This document shows, piece after piece, positions 15,401-28,000 of a stretch of 64,000 nt of DNA. The notes beneath the pieces were generated by a model, which did no database searches, was not told where the DNA came from, and saw only the letters and a program-made list of their open reading frames with translations. Source of the DNA: Piliocolobus tephrosceles (lineage: Eukaryota > Chordata > Mammalia > Primates > Cercopithecidae); the NCBI RefSeq assembly GCF_002776525.5, contig NC_045447.1:17737068-17801067 (forward strand), written 5' to 3'. The position numbers and the translations under genes are program-made. The first letter of the stretch is position 1. Each line of letters opens with the position of its first letter.

Positions 15401-18400
15401 AGATGCTGCCTTCACTAAGTGACCCTATGACAGGTGATGGGACACAGAGATGGAGGTCCAGCTACTGCCTTCAAGGAGTTCCTGGGCTCCCCACAACATT
15501 GTGTGAACAGTGCTATGACCAAGGTTGCTAACCTCGAATTGTGGGCACCTGAGGGTTAGGCTTTTAACAAGGAAAAAAAAGAGAGGGGATCTCTGACCTT
15601 TATTTTGAAGACACGCTGGAGTTAGGCAGGGGGGTCAGCAGGGAGAAGACAGTACAAGCAAAGGTGTAGAGGCAGGAGAAAACGTGGTGTTCAGGGAAAC
15701 CACAGGAAAGGAGTGAGCTAGACCCAACTCTGTGATAAAAGAAAAAGACAGGTGGGTTTCAGATGGAGAAGGGCCATGTACATTCTGATGGGACTGAGAA
15801 TCACACGGGAAAGTGGAACAGTCAGATTTGCAGTGTGTCAAGATACAGTGTAGACCAAAAGAGAAGACATGGAAGGCCAGTGTGGAAACTATTACAATCG
15901 CTAGGATGAGAGTATTTAAAAGCTAGAGAAGGGGCGATGACAGAAAGGGACCAGTTTGAGAGCTCTCTGGATGCAGTCAGCAGGATTTAGAGACCAACTG
16001 GAAGCATAGGAGAGTAACGGAAGAGAAAGAGTTGAGAACCCCTGCCATATTTTTAGCTAGGGTAACTGGAGAGGGGAAATGGTTATACCACTCTTCAAGA
16101 GGGACTACAAGAAGAACTGATTTGTATTATTGGCCAAAAGAACTCAGAACTGTATTGCTCAATGTGGTACTCAATATGTGGCTATTAAATTGATTGAAAT
16201 TAAATTTTGTTCCTCAGCTCCATCAGCCACATTTCAAGTGCTCAACAGCCACAATGAGCTTGTGGTTACTGTTCTGGACAGAAGATCAAGAACATTCCAA
16301 GATTACAGAAAGTTCTATTCGACAGCATTAATGAACTAATATCGCATTCGTCTGAATTATAAAAAATATATTAATTACTTTTGCTGTTGACGTTTCTGGA
16401 CAGTTCTATGTAATTCTTCTACTTCACGCTCTAAGCTTTTCTTCTCTTGCAAAAGATCATCAATATTATGATGCAGTTCTTCCATTTCTTTCTCAGACTG
16501 CCGCTTGGATGCTCTCATCCACCGTTCTTCCTGCTGCTTTGATTTTAAATGCTGCATTATGTCTTCCAATCTAGAAACTTCATTCTCCTGAATGAAGAAG
16601 GGGAAAAACGCAGAGCTGAAACATCACAGGATGTTTCCTCTCTTTCCTGCCAAAAGCTGAAATTAACTGTGGTTAAAGTGGTATCAATGACCCAAAAAAT
16701 GATGGTAGATTCTAAGACTTTGGTATAAAAAGTTAAATGTCATGGATGAAGTTGATGGACAAATAGAACCTTTAATTTTTCAAACAGTCTGACTATGATT
16801 GAGAAACACTCGCCAAGCCTCTTGTGGATAACCTCTGCCTCCAAAGAGTTCGGTGTCTAGCACAGAAGACTTTCTAGACAGAAGTCTCTCCCTCCTCTGG
16901 ACACATGGGAGAAACGTTTTCTGAGAAGTCTGCCCAGAGGAAGAGGTGTTTTGCCTGGGTTTTGAAGAATGAATGAAAGAGGAGAGACCTAGGCTGAAGA
17001 AGTAACATATGCAAACGTAGGGAAGTATAAAAGTGCACCTGAGAAACTATATAAACGGCCTGGTAAGCTTGGAGAGTAAAAGAACCAGTTTAAGAGATTA
17101 TCAATAAATGCTGAATAGAAATTGTTACAAATTACAATGTGTAAGAAAAAACTGCAAGAGAGTATGAGTGACTACTATAGTTAAACTTGTAAATGCACAC
17201 AGACCCTCTAAAACTAGTCTGACTTATTACAATGGTACTGGAGGACTTGATATGTGTCCTAGTTTATCTTCCACTCAATCTGCCAAGAGAGGAAGGAAAA
17301 AACAAAGGCTCGAGGTGTTCTGAGTCTGAAGGAGGAGCTTAGATTGTATTTCATTTCTCTAGAACCAAAAAGTCAGAAAGTAATCTAATGAGGCTGGGCT
17401 GTAATCCCAGCACTTTGGGAGGTCGAGGCAGGAGATCACTCAAGGTCAGGAGTTCGAGACCAGCCTGGCCAACATGGTGAAACCCCATCTCTGCTAAAAA
17501 TATAAAAATTAGCCGGGCATGGTGGCGGGTGCCTCTAATCCCAGTTACTCGGGAGGCTGAGGCAGGAGAATCGCTTGAACCGGGGAGGTGGAAGTTGCAG
17601 TGAGCCAAGATTGCGCCACTGCACTCCAGCCTGGGCGACAGAGAGAAAGTCTGTCTCAAAAAAAAAAAGAAAAAAGAAAAAGGAAGTAATCTAGTGATTA
17701 GGAAATAATTATTTCTTAGAATCTAGCCTAAGAATAAGAGATACAGTAAGAATTTAGAGTCAGCTACAGTACCTACAAATATAGAAATGTTGTACAGTCA
17801 TTAAAATACTGTTTAAAGACATTTATAAAACCATGGGCAAATGCTTATAACATTAAGTAGGAAAAACAGAATACAAAATATTGTGTACAATAAAATATAA
17901 ACTATGACAATAAATAATAAATCCCACCACCTAGAGATAATCCCCACCAAAACCTTATCCCCACCAAAATATAAACTATGAAACTAAAAAATAAATAAAT
18001 CCTACTACCTAGAGATAATCCCCACCAAAACCTTATTGTATGCTGTCCATACCTGTGTGCATACACGTGCACATACATGTATGTGTATACACTCATATTA
18101 TACATATGTGTATGTGTACAAGTACAGGCACTAGTAAGTAAATATATACATACACATTAATATAATACCTGTCAATAGAAAAATATATAAGCTTTGTAAA
18201 AATGGTAAATTTCTGGACTGAAAACATTTATTAAATGGCTAATCCAGGTTTGTGATTGGCCTGAGACCCTAACTCCTGTACATGATATTTTTGTTTTTTT
18301 TTTTGTTTTTTGCTGTTACTGGGGCTGGCCTTGAATTCCTGGGCTCAAGCAAACCTCTTGTCTCAGTCTCCTGAGTAGCTCAGACTATAGGCACACGCCA

Positions 18401-21400
18401 TTGCTTTTAGAAGAGAAATTTTAGTAAGAGAATGCTTGCACAGTTCTAAACATCAGCCTTACAAACACACCATTGCCATATAATCCAGTCATAAACAGGT
18501 CAACTCATTAAGTATATACCCTTATCAGTCACCCATGGAAGCAGTGTGGAAAGAGAGTTGTACGTCTTTCCACTTACTAAGTTATGGTGTTCAGGGATGT
18601 TGCAATGCAGCACACCCATAGGGATGAAGGGGATTGAGAAGTTGCGGGGTGGAGGCCCATACACCATGGGGGCCCCAGCAGGAGGTGGGCCATAAACAAC
18701 AGTGCCAGGGGTGAGAGGTCGGCTATTGTTTGGCAAGGGAGGAGGTGGTGCATACAGGGCCATGCCCTGGGGTACAGGAGAACCATCAGGAAGCACAGTA
18801 TACATCATGTATCCAGGAGGAGGCACAAATGGGGGTTCTTCTTGGTCATCCAGCTCACTCTCTTCCTGACTATCTCCTCCACTGTCTGCATCTTCAAAGA
18901 AACAAACAGAAGAGTTTATTAAACAAAAGAGTGTTTTACCCCCATGGTTTACCAGGTAAACAAATTTAGTAGAGAACAGCAGCATTTAAGCCAAGATACT
19001 GGAGATGTGAGAATAAAACTGAAAAAAAGGTCAAAACTACTTTTGAAAAGCAGCTCAAAACATGGATTCAAAGTATTTTCTATGGCTGATACTTGAGTTT
19101 TTCTTATGTTTAACTGTTGGTTTGTTTCTGCATTCATTAATTTATTCATTAATTTATTAAGTGACCATCTAGGTATCTAATTCATGCTACATACAAGATC
19201 TCACAGCACTCAGAGTTTACCACTGTCATGACATTTAACACTCTCCAATGTGATAGCTTACTAACTTATCTGCCCTAAAACCAGAAAATATGTTTGCTGA
19301 TCACTGACAACAGAGAACCTAGAACACAGGCACACAATAAACACTCAATAAACACTTCCTGGCCACATGCATGGCTCATGCCTGTAATCCCAGCACTTTG
19401 GGAGGCCGACGCAGGTGGATCACTTGAGGTCAGGAGTTGGAGACCAGTCTGTCTAATATGGTGAAACCCCCATCTCTATTAAAAATACAAAAATTAGCCA
19501 GGCATGGTGGTACACGCCTGTAATCCCAGCTACTCGGGAGGCTGAAGCAGGAGAGAGAATCACTTGAACCCGGGAGGCAGAGGTTGCAGTGAGCCAAGAT
19601 GGTGCCACTGCACTCTAGCCCGGTGACAGAGTGCAACTCCATCTCAAAAAAAAAAAAAAGTTTCTAAATGAACAAATTCTCAGAAGGTCATATTCACATT
19701 TTACAGATTAACAGTTTCAGAAGCTAAATAATTAGCCGAAGACCACACAGCTAATAAGTGAAAAAGATTTACTCAGGTCTGACTCTTCCCCCAGAGCTTT
19801 GGAAGACAGACTCATAACACTTCATTTTAGGAAGGTGAGAGTAATGCCATGATGCACAGACACAAGACACCGTGCTCCAGTACAGTCAAAGAGGCTGCTT
19901 AGTCAGCCTGGGTAAAGCAGGGTGGAAGAAGGCTCCATTTAGGAGCATTGTTTGAGGACCTAGGTCTTGCTGAAGGATGAGTAGGCAGCAGCATGGGAGG
20001 GGAAGGAGGAAGGACATTCCAGACAGGGTTTAAAATGACGACAAGAGGTCACTGGCCAAGACCAGATCACAGAAGACCTTATGGAGCTAGCTAAGGAGTC
20101 TGGACTGTGACTTAGGGATTTCAGGGAATCAATAAAAGGTTATTAAATGGGCAAGAGAAATGCAACTTTCCTGTGTGATCTGACTTACCTCTATTTGGAA
20201 ACAATTTATGTAACCCACTCCTGATAGGAGAATAAACCCAGTATCCTGAGGCAGGGGGAGGTCCACTGCCTTCCTTCCCATCCTGCTGCCCAGGGCATGG
20301 TTTTCTAACAGGAGTTGAGGCTGTGTACTTAAGGCCAACACCAGAGTCCTTGGTGGCCTGGGAACTATGGCTGGAAACCTAAAACAAATGACAGCAAAGC
20401 ACACTATGTATTACAAACGGAAAGGCTGACTTTAAGAAATGTCAAAGTCTAGAGCAAAGTTGACATGTAGCAAGGTTGAGAAAAAACTTGGTTTCTTTTC
20501 ATTATCCTTATTTTTCACAGAAGTGAGGTGATTGCACGGTCACATAAACTGCAGTTCCATACACAATTCAGCTTATTGACATCCTTCTGGACTTGATCAG
20601 CATGGCAGTGTCAGGGAAGCCATGCAGAAAGGAGGGCTGTGTGGGTAATGGCTGGGGTCACATCAGACTGGTCTGTGAAAGTGAAGGGCTCAAAGTGTGG
20701 TGAAAGCAACCAAATTAATGTCTATTTACCCTTTCAAAAGCCATTTTAAAACACCCATCTCCTATCCTTTCTTTTGGTACAATTTTCTAGAAATCACAAG
20801 TCCTTGGCCATACCAAAATGGAAAAAGCATGTTATCTGGCAGTTTGACTGGGTTAATTTTATGCAGCGACTCCCCAGGAGACAGAAATGAAAGTAAGTTC
20901 TCCATAGTGATCAGACTCCTGGGTGTCAGCCTCTGTTCTCTCTGTAGTAATTTTTCCTAGTGGTTTTTTGGTTTTGTTTTTAACCTCATCCTTAATGGCC
21001 CAGCAACTGAGGCAAAGGAAACCTGTGAAGTTTGAAGAAATCTAGGGACACCAGTCTTCTGTTGTCCTGGGAGCTTGGCATGGCTTTAAAGCTCTACTCT
21101 GCTACCCTCTTTCTCCTTCCCAGTCTGTAGGTACATTCTCTAAACCCTCACCCAGCTCAGGCTTATATGTTTTGCTCTAATTTATACTGCTTCCACCTCC
21201 AACTCTGGTTGTACCAAGGAGTTGGCTTCCTTTACGATTGCTGGGAGAATCTAAGATTCTGCTCTTCAGGGGTCTGGTTAAGTCTACACAGCCCTGGGAT
21301 CCTAGTGTGTCTGAGCTGCTTCTCCCTGACTATTGCTCATCAGCTGATTCTAGCAGGATGGCACTAGGCCCCCCTCTGCTTTGGATGAATATAGCCTACA

Positions 21401-22014
21401 GTCTTCTCCTCACTTCTCACATTCAGGCCCCAGTTTTCTTCTCACTTCCCACATTCAGGTCCCAGGCTCTGACCATTTCTCTTTAACATCTTTTAATCTC
21501 ATCTCCTCTTTCCCAGATCTACTGATCTAGCTCTGGCTTGTACTTTTTACCTCAATCAGTTGAAAGAGACCCACGGAAAGCTCACCCTACCACAAGTATA
21601 GTCTCTGTACTAGCCAGAATATTATTCCTAAACTACAGCTCTGATCATTTTAGTACACAACCCATTTTCCATGGCCTATATAATTAAGTGTAAGAGATTC
21701 TAAGGCCCTTTAAAAAAAGCATGACCTCAGGCCACGCACGGTGATGGCTCATGCCTGTAATCCCAGCACTTTGGGAGGCTGAGGTGGGCAAATCACCTGA
21801 GGTCAGGAGTTTGAGACCAGCCTGGCCAACATGGCAAAACCCTGTCTCTACTAAAAATGTAAAAATTAGCCAGGCATGGTGGCGCGTGTCTATAATCCCA
21901 GCTATTCAGGAGGCTAACACAGGAGAATTGCTTGAACCCAGGAGGCGGAGGTTGCAGGGAGCTGAGATCACACCACTGCACTCCAGCCTGGGGGACACAG
22001 CAAGACTCCACCTC

Positions 22015-22045
<31 letters not shown>

Positions 22046-25000
22046 ATGACCCCAATCTACTTTTCAGCCTCATCTGACACTGTTCCTATAAACCCTCTAG
22101 CCCCACAAAGCTACTTGTCTTTGCTAAGCCAGTAACTCTCCTCTTCCATACAAGCTGTTTCCTTCCTCCTAAAAGTCCATCGCTCACTGCTTGTTAAGTG
22201 CTGACTCCACACCACTGCTTGAGAAGCATTCCTTCCTGAACTTCCCATCAGATGAATACTTAACATCTCTCTGCAACTAGAGAATACAGGTCAGGTCTGT
22301 TGTCACCGTTTTGCAATTATGCTGGCATGGCCAATGAGCTCTTTGAGAGCAGGGGCTTTACCATTCAATGTGATGCCTCACCACTGCCTACCACTTGGCC
22401 TAGGCTTCAGTAAGCACTGAATGAATGTTTGTTAAAAGGACATGAAATTCAGGTGCCTTTTTTTCTGTCGGAGGTTCTGCACAATTCTATGCCCATTTCA
22501 GCAGGCTCTCTGGGCTCAAATCACCTTCTCCCTTTAAAGCATACTCATTCAAGGACCTTAACACATACCACTTGAGTATGAACAGCCAACTGTCACCTTC
22601 CCCAAGAAAGCCCTATTTTCATCTCAAATATTAAAAACACTATAGAACCTCAATGCACGGCTTAGCATAGAAACGTCATTTTTGGTACCTTCTCATAAAT
22701 TTGGGGAAGGGGACAATGTCACACTTTCTTCAAGACAATTCAGTATACATTCCCAACACCACAGAATTCCTACTTTTGATGATGGTGGTGGTGGCATAAA
22801 GTACCAATAGCCTCGTCTTTTGAAAGGATCTGCCATGCTGCTGATGTAATCATTCTGATAAGAAACTTCACGTCGAAGTTCAGCAATTTCTTCTAAAACA
22901 TTTTCAAAGCCTCCTTTGTTGTCTGTAAAGAAAAGTCATTCTATGAAATTGATATGAAATCATTTACTTCCTTTCTTTCTCAAAATATAAAAGAGATTCC
23001 ATGAGAGCCAATTAATTTTATCAGTTCCTCAAAGCTGACTTTCAGTCTGCCCTTTGGTAAATAAAAAAAAAAAAAAGCAAATAAACTGATTTATAAACAT
23101 TATTTCTTTTGAAATTACAAATACAAAGCCCTCTTTTTCTTTATTTTGAGACAGAGTCTCACTCTGTCATCCAGTCTGGAGTGCAGTGGCCCAATCTTGG
23201 CTCACTGCAACCTCCGCCTCCCAGGTTCAGGTGATTCTCCTGCCTCAGCTTCCCGAGTAGCTACGTTTACAGGTGCCCACCTCCACGCCCGGCTAATATT
23301 TGTATTTTTTAGCGGAGACAAGGTTTCACCAGGTTGGCCAGGATGGTCTTGAACTCCTGACCTCAAGCGATCCACCCACCGTGGCCTCCCAAAGTGCCAG
23401 GATTATAGGCGTGAGCCACTGCGCCCGGCCACAAATACAAAACTCCTGTCTTGGCAACCAAGTCCCCCAGTAACACACTTACAGAAAATACTTTTAAAAT
23501 TACCTGATTTTACTTATTAAGCTAATTACCACAGCTCTCTAAATCAAGCATGGAATTGATTTGTAACAGTTAAAGGTAAAAAACAAACAAGATGATTTAA
23601 TTTTACAACTACAAAACCACTGCCAAAAATCAAAGCCCAATCCTTTACCAGTTCCAGTGAGGTCTAGTACATTCTGCAGCCTTGCAATCTCTATCCTTTG
23701 TCGTTCCATTGTCTCTTTCAGTTTCTCAATTTCTAGGACCTGTGAGTTTGATCCAGTACCTACACCTGTTTTCTCCATCTCAAGTCGAAACTATTTTAAA
23801 AAAATCACACAAAATTGCCAATGAATTCATTCTTTCCCAAACACATTTATCCTTTCAACTTGATTATGATTCTATAATATTTATTTACACTTTCCCAGTG
23901 AGGAAACTGCATTACTTGGAAACTGCACCAAGCCTGGCACACAGTAGACGATAAAGTACTGATTAACTATTGACTGCACTTCAGAATTCTTTGAGATATC
24001 ACCTACAGTAATTTTGTCTTTTAGGAACTGATAAGAATCTGATAAAGGGGAGGTCTCTGGGTACCAACACTGACCTGCTCCTCCTTCTGCCTGAGGAGAT
24101 TCTGCAGGAGTTCAATCTCAGCTTCTGCTCGGGTCAGATCCCTGGCTGCTTGTGCTGCCTTTCTGCTGAACCTCTCTGCTTCCTGCAACTCCTACTGGGA
24201 CAGAGGTATGAGAAAGGCACCACCGCTATCACAGGTTGTTTTCTTCATTTCTTCCTCTTGGATTGATTCCTCTGCTTTCATCACATTGCCTACCAGGCTG
24301 TTCATAAAAATGGACACCCAAGCCCCACCTTCTCCTGTGTTGTTCCCATTGTTGGGCAGCCTGCCCAGCCCCCAACCCCAAGGTGCGACATCAGAAAGAG
24401 CAAAGGCTAACTTTTTCACTTTTGTACTGTTACTATAGTCTTCCATGACTATGTCTCTCTGGGCTCTCATCATTAGATATTTTTGTCTCCTATGATCTGC
24501 TATCTTAATCTTATTAGCATTTGCATCCTATAAAGCACAGTAACAGCCATTAGCTCAGTAAGGAGTCATACTATGAAGTAACATTTTCACATGACTGCAC
24601 AAGATGAAAAATTTGAGATTCAGAGGGATTATATGACAATCCTTCAAGAACCCTTGTCCAGGTAGATATTGACAGCTATCTCTCTAAGCAGATCCTTACA
24701 CATAAAGGTAGGGATAATATGTTTATTTGATGATTCCTTTCAGGGCTCAGTAGAATGCAGGATCCATGGCAGCACAAAATAAATTATTGGGGGTTGTAAT
24801 ATAATCTGTAGGTCTTAAGAAAAACAGACAACTTTACAGTGGTTTATAAAATAACCAATGTTTATAACAAGATCAATAATACAAGTTGCCACGTTTTTTG
24901 ACAGCAGCATCATTGATGGAAACCTGTTCTGTACATGTGAACTCACCTCTGCTCGCTCCTGGTTAATTTTCATAACAGTTCCATGAAGGGACTTCAGCTG

Positions 25001-28000
25001 GTCTTTGGCAATGGTGAGCTCAGCTGTGGCTAGCTTATCAGAGGTGGCCACAGCTTTCTTCAGTTTTTTCAGTTCTTTATCTAAACCAAAAAATTGCTCC
25101 TGAGATTTGACATCTTCAAGTTTCTTCTAAAATAAAAGAAACATTAATTAAACAGATGAATTTTTGGCAGGAATGAATTCAGATGTAAGCTCCAGGAGGG
25201 TAGGGACTCTGTTCACTGCTGCCTAGAACAATACTTGATACACAGGAGGTACTCCACATATATCCACTGAATAAATAATATATCTCAAAACTGTGAGAAA
25301 CTTGAACTAGGTCTTCTTGGTCAAGAATCTTAGTAGTCATAACTTCTTCCATTTATTGGAAAAACATTTCCTGGCACTACCACCAAGGCATGGATGAACC
25401 TGCCTTTGAAATCAGGCCCTGGGCATAGGGTGTTAGTAAAAGAATTTAGCATTTTTGAGCAACTGAAAGGAGAAGCACAGTGAGAAAAGTAGAGATCTAA
25501 ACAGAGGCAAATCATGTAGGCCTCGTAGGCTTAAGAATTTTGGTCTTAATCCTAAGAACAAAGGAAGCTACAGGAGGGGAGACTGATTATAGCCACTTGA
25601 CATTTTAGAAAGAGCATCTTGGCAGCTCTGGAGAGCAGGGTCATGAGTAGAAGTGACAGATCGATCAGACAGCCACAGCAGTCATCCAGAAGAGAGATGA
25701 TGACAGCACAAGTGTCTAGCATCAGAGAAGGAAAAAGGTCATATATTCCAGATATATTTTAGAGACGGATTCAACAGGACTTGGAAACTGATGGCGTCTC
25801 GGTGAAGGATAAAGCAAGTTATTCACTGAGGCTGGGAGAAAGCAGACGGCAGGTGTGAGGATGAGAAGGTGTGAAACAGTGAGGCATGGGAGAGGAAGAT
25901 CACCACAGGAAAGGGTCATATTGTCCATTTGAGATTGGTAACTATAAGTTTTTAATGACACCACTATACTGGATGGGTGACTTTTTTCTCCAGGAACACC
26001 CAGTGTAAGTGCAGGCCCAAAGAAAGCAGAGAGCTTCAGTTTTGTCAGGGAAATAAAACAGTAGAAAAAGACAAGGGACTTGAGGATATTTGTAGAGAAA
26101 AAAAAAAAGTTAATAGCTGGTAGACCACAAAATTTAAGTTGGACAAGTAAGAAAATAAAGACAAGGGCTTAACAGATAGCAAAGGTGGGGGTGAGGCTAA
26201 TGAACTGGAAGCTCAATAAGGTTGAGAAATTTTTAGTGTGTGGATGCCAGCAAGATAAGCGGTTATGATCAGAGCAAGACACTTCAGTTTGTGATTTCAG
26301 AGGTGGGTGCAATTTTTAAACTTGACAAAGTCCAGAATGTGACAATGGGAGTAGATGGTTGAGGTGGAATGGAGAAAAGCCATCAAAGAGAGGCAGGGGT
26401 ATTAGAAAGGATGATGAGGAGTTTAAAAGTAACTTTCCATGGATGTGTCCAATTGGACAAGAGGCTTCAAAGGGGTCAAACTCCTCCCAATATCATTTGT
26501 TAAGTACCACCTAATTAACTCGAAAGTCACTCCTTACATTCTCAATTCTCTTGTTTCCATCTACCACGACACCTGGTCTTAGGTTCTTGATTCAATGACA
26601 TGCATCTAGGTCCCACCCAGGTCAGGTTCAGCACTGTGCCAGCAATGCAGCCAGAGGTGACTACAGATCGCACCCGTCTCAGCTGACCTAGCTGCCAGTG
26701 GGCAGAACACTGCCAGCAGGTACTTATGTGTCTCATTTTCCAAGCCTTCCCTACCTTTTTCTCTAACTCTCGGAGTTGGGCCAGAATTCTCTCCTTCTCT
26801 TCATCAGCTTCCTGAAGTTGGAGATCTGTAAGGCCTTGGATTTCCTCCATACTTTTTAGATTTTCTTGCAAATAGTGAATTTCATTCTCCAGTTGCTGGA
26901 TTCTCGCTTCATGTTGCCTCTTATCAAAATTAATCTGTGAAGAAATAAAATTTCAAGAATGATTTTTAGGCAAAATATGTTTTAAGAAAAATTAAAACTT
27001 TTTATGAATTATCACCCATTTTATTATAGGCTGTAACTTAATTATTTACTAACGAGTTGTCAGGAATGGTTTTATCTTGAACGATCTCTAGGAGTCATTT
27101 GAATGTCTGCCTCTTCATTAAAATCATCACATCAAAAAATACCAGATTCTGGCAACACACCATACTCTAGGAATGTGGCATTATTTACCTGCCTATTATA
27201 AAATAACTTGCCTTTGCTTCCAAATCAAGGAAAACACAATGTCACAAACAAGCCTGACTTTGACATAATAACCACATTCAGGGTTGCGTTTTAGTCACAC
27301 CCAGCTTGACTTGTTATAAGTGAAAATAACAACAATTATGTTGTATTTACATGACAAAGGAAGCATTGTAATTTGCTGAAAAACATTAATATTTGCCAAA
27401 CACTTCCCTCCAGGTGCCTCTTGTCCTTTTCTTACTCTTGCTTCCAGGGCTCTCTCACAGGCCTGCCTGAACTCTTCTTGTCCAGTTGCCAGTTTCTCTT
27501 GCTGCAGAGCCATTTCTTCTTGGAGTTTTCTTTCTCTAACTTGTGCTTCATCTCTTTCCCACTGGGAGTGTGCAAGAATTTCACTGAATTGTTTCTGTAA
27601 ATCAGCAAGACTTTTCCCTAAGACATCTGAAGGACTATGGATGCTAGTAAGGAGGAGGAAAAATGATATAAAGGTGACATTTAATTTTTGATGCAAACAT
27701 GCTATTAACATTAGCTCCAGAGTAAAAAGCTGTGTGGAGGGACTGGTGTCAATCTATAGCAATTTACTGACCATCTCCTAAGTGCAAATTATTGTTTTAT
27801 CAAATGACTGCTGCTACTCTGAAACCATAGGCTCATATGAGGCTAACAATATTTGCTCCAAAAATAAATGTCCATTTCATATATTTGAAATAATTATGTT
27901 TTCTTTTGATGTTTCTTCTCTATTTAAAATGTATAATGTGGCTCTACTTCCTGACCATATATAATTAACTTTCAAGAAAAAATAATTCTTAAATACCAAA

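Noticed and set aside
18577..18786. 69-codon minus-strand ORF inside exon w18
   Set aside because: A shifted-frame shadow of the exon; the in-frame reading has the centriolin proline motifs.
20129..20404. 91-codon ORF overlapping exon w17
   Set aside because: It is in a different frame from the centriolin reading; the splice phases of w16 and w18 require the other frame.
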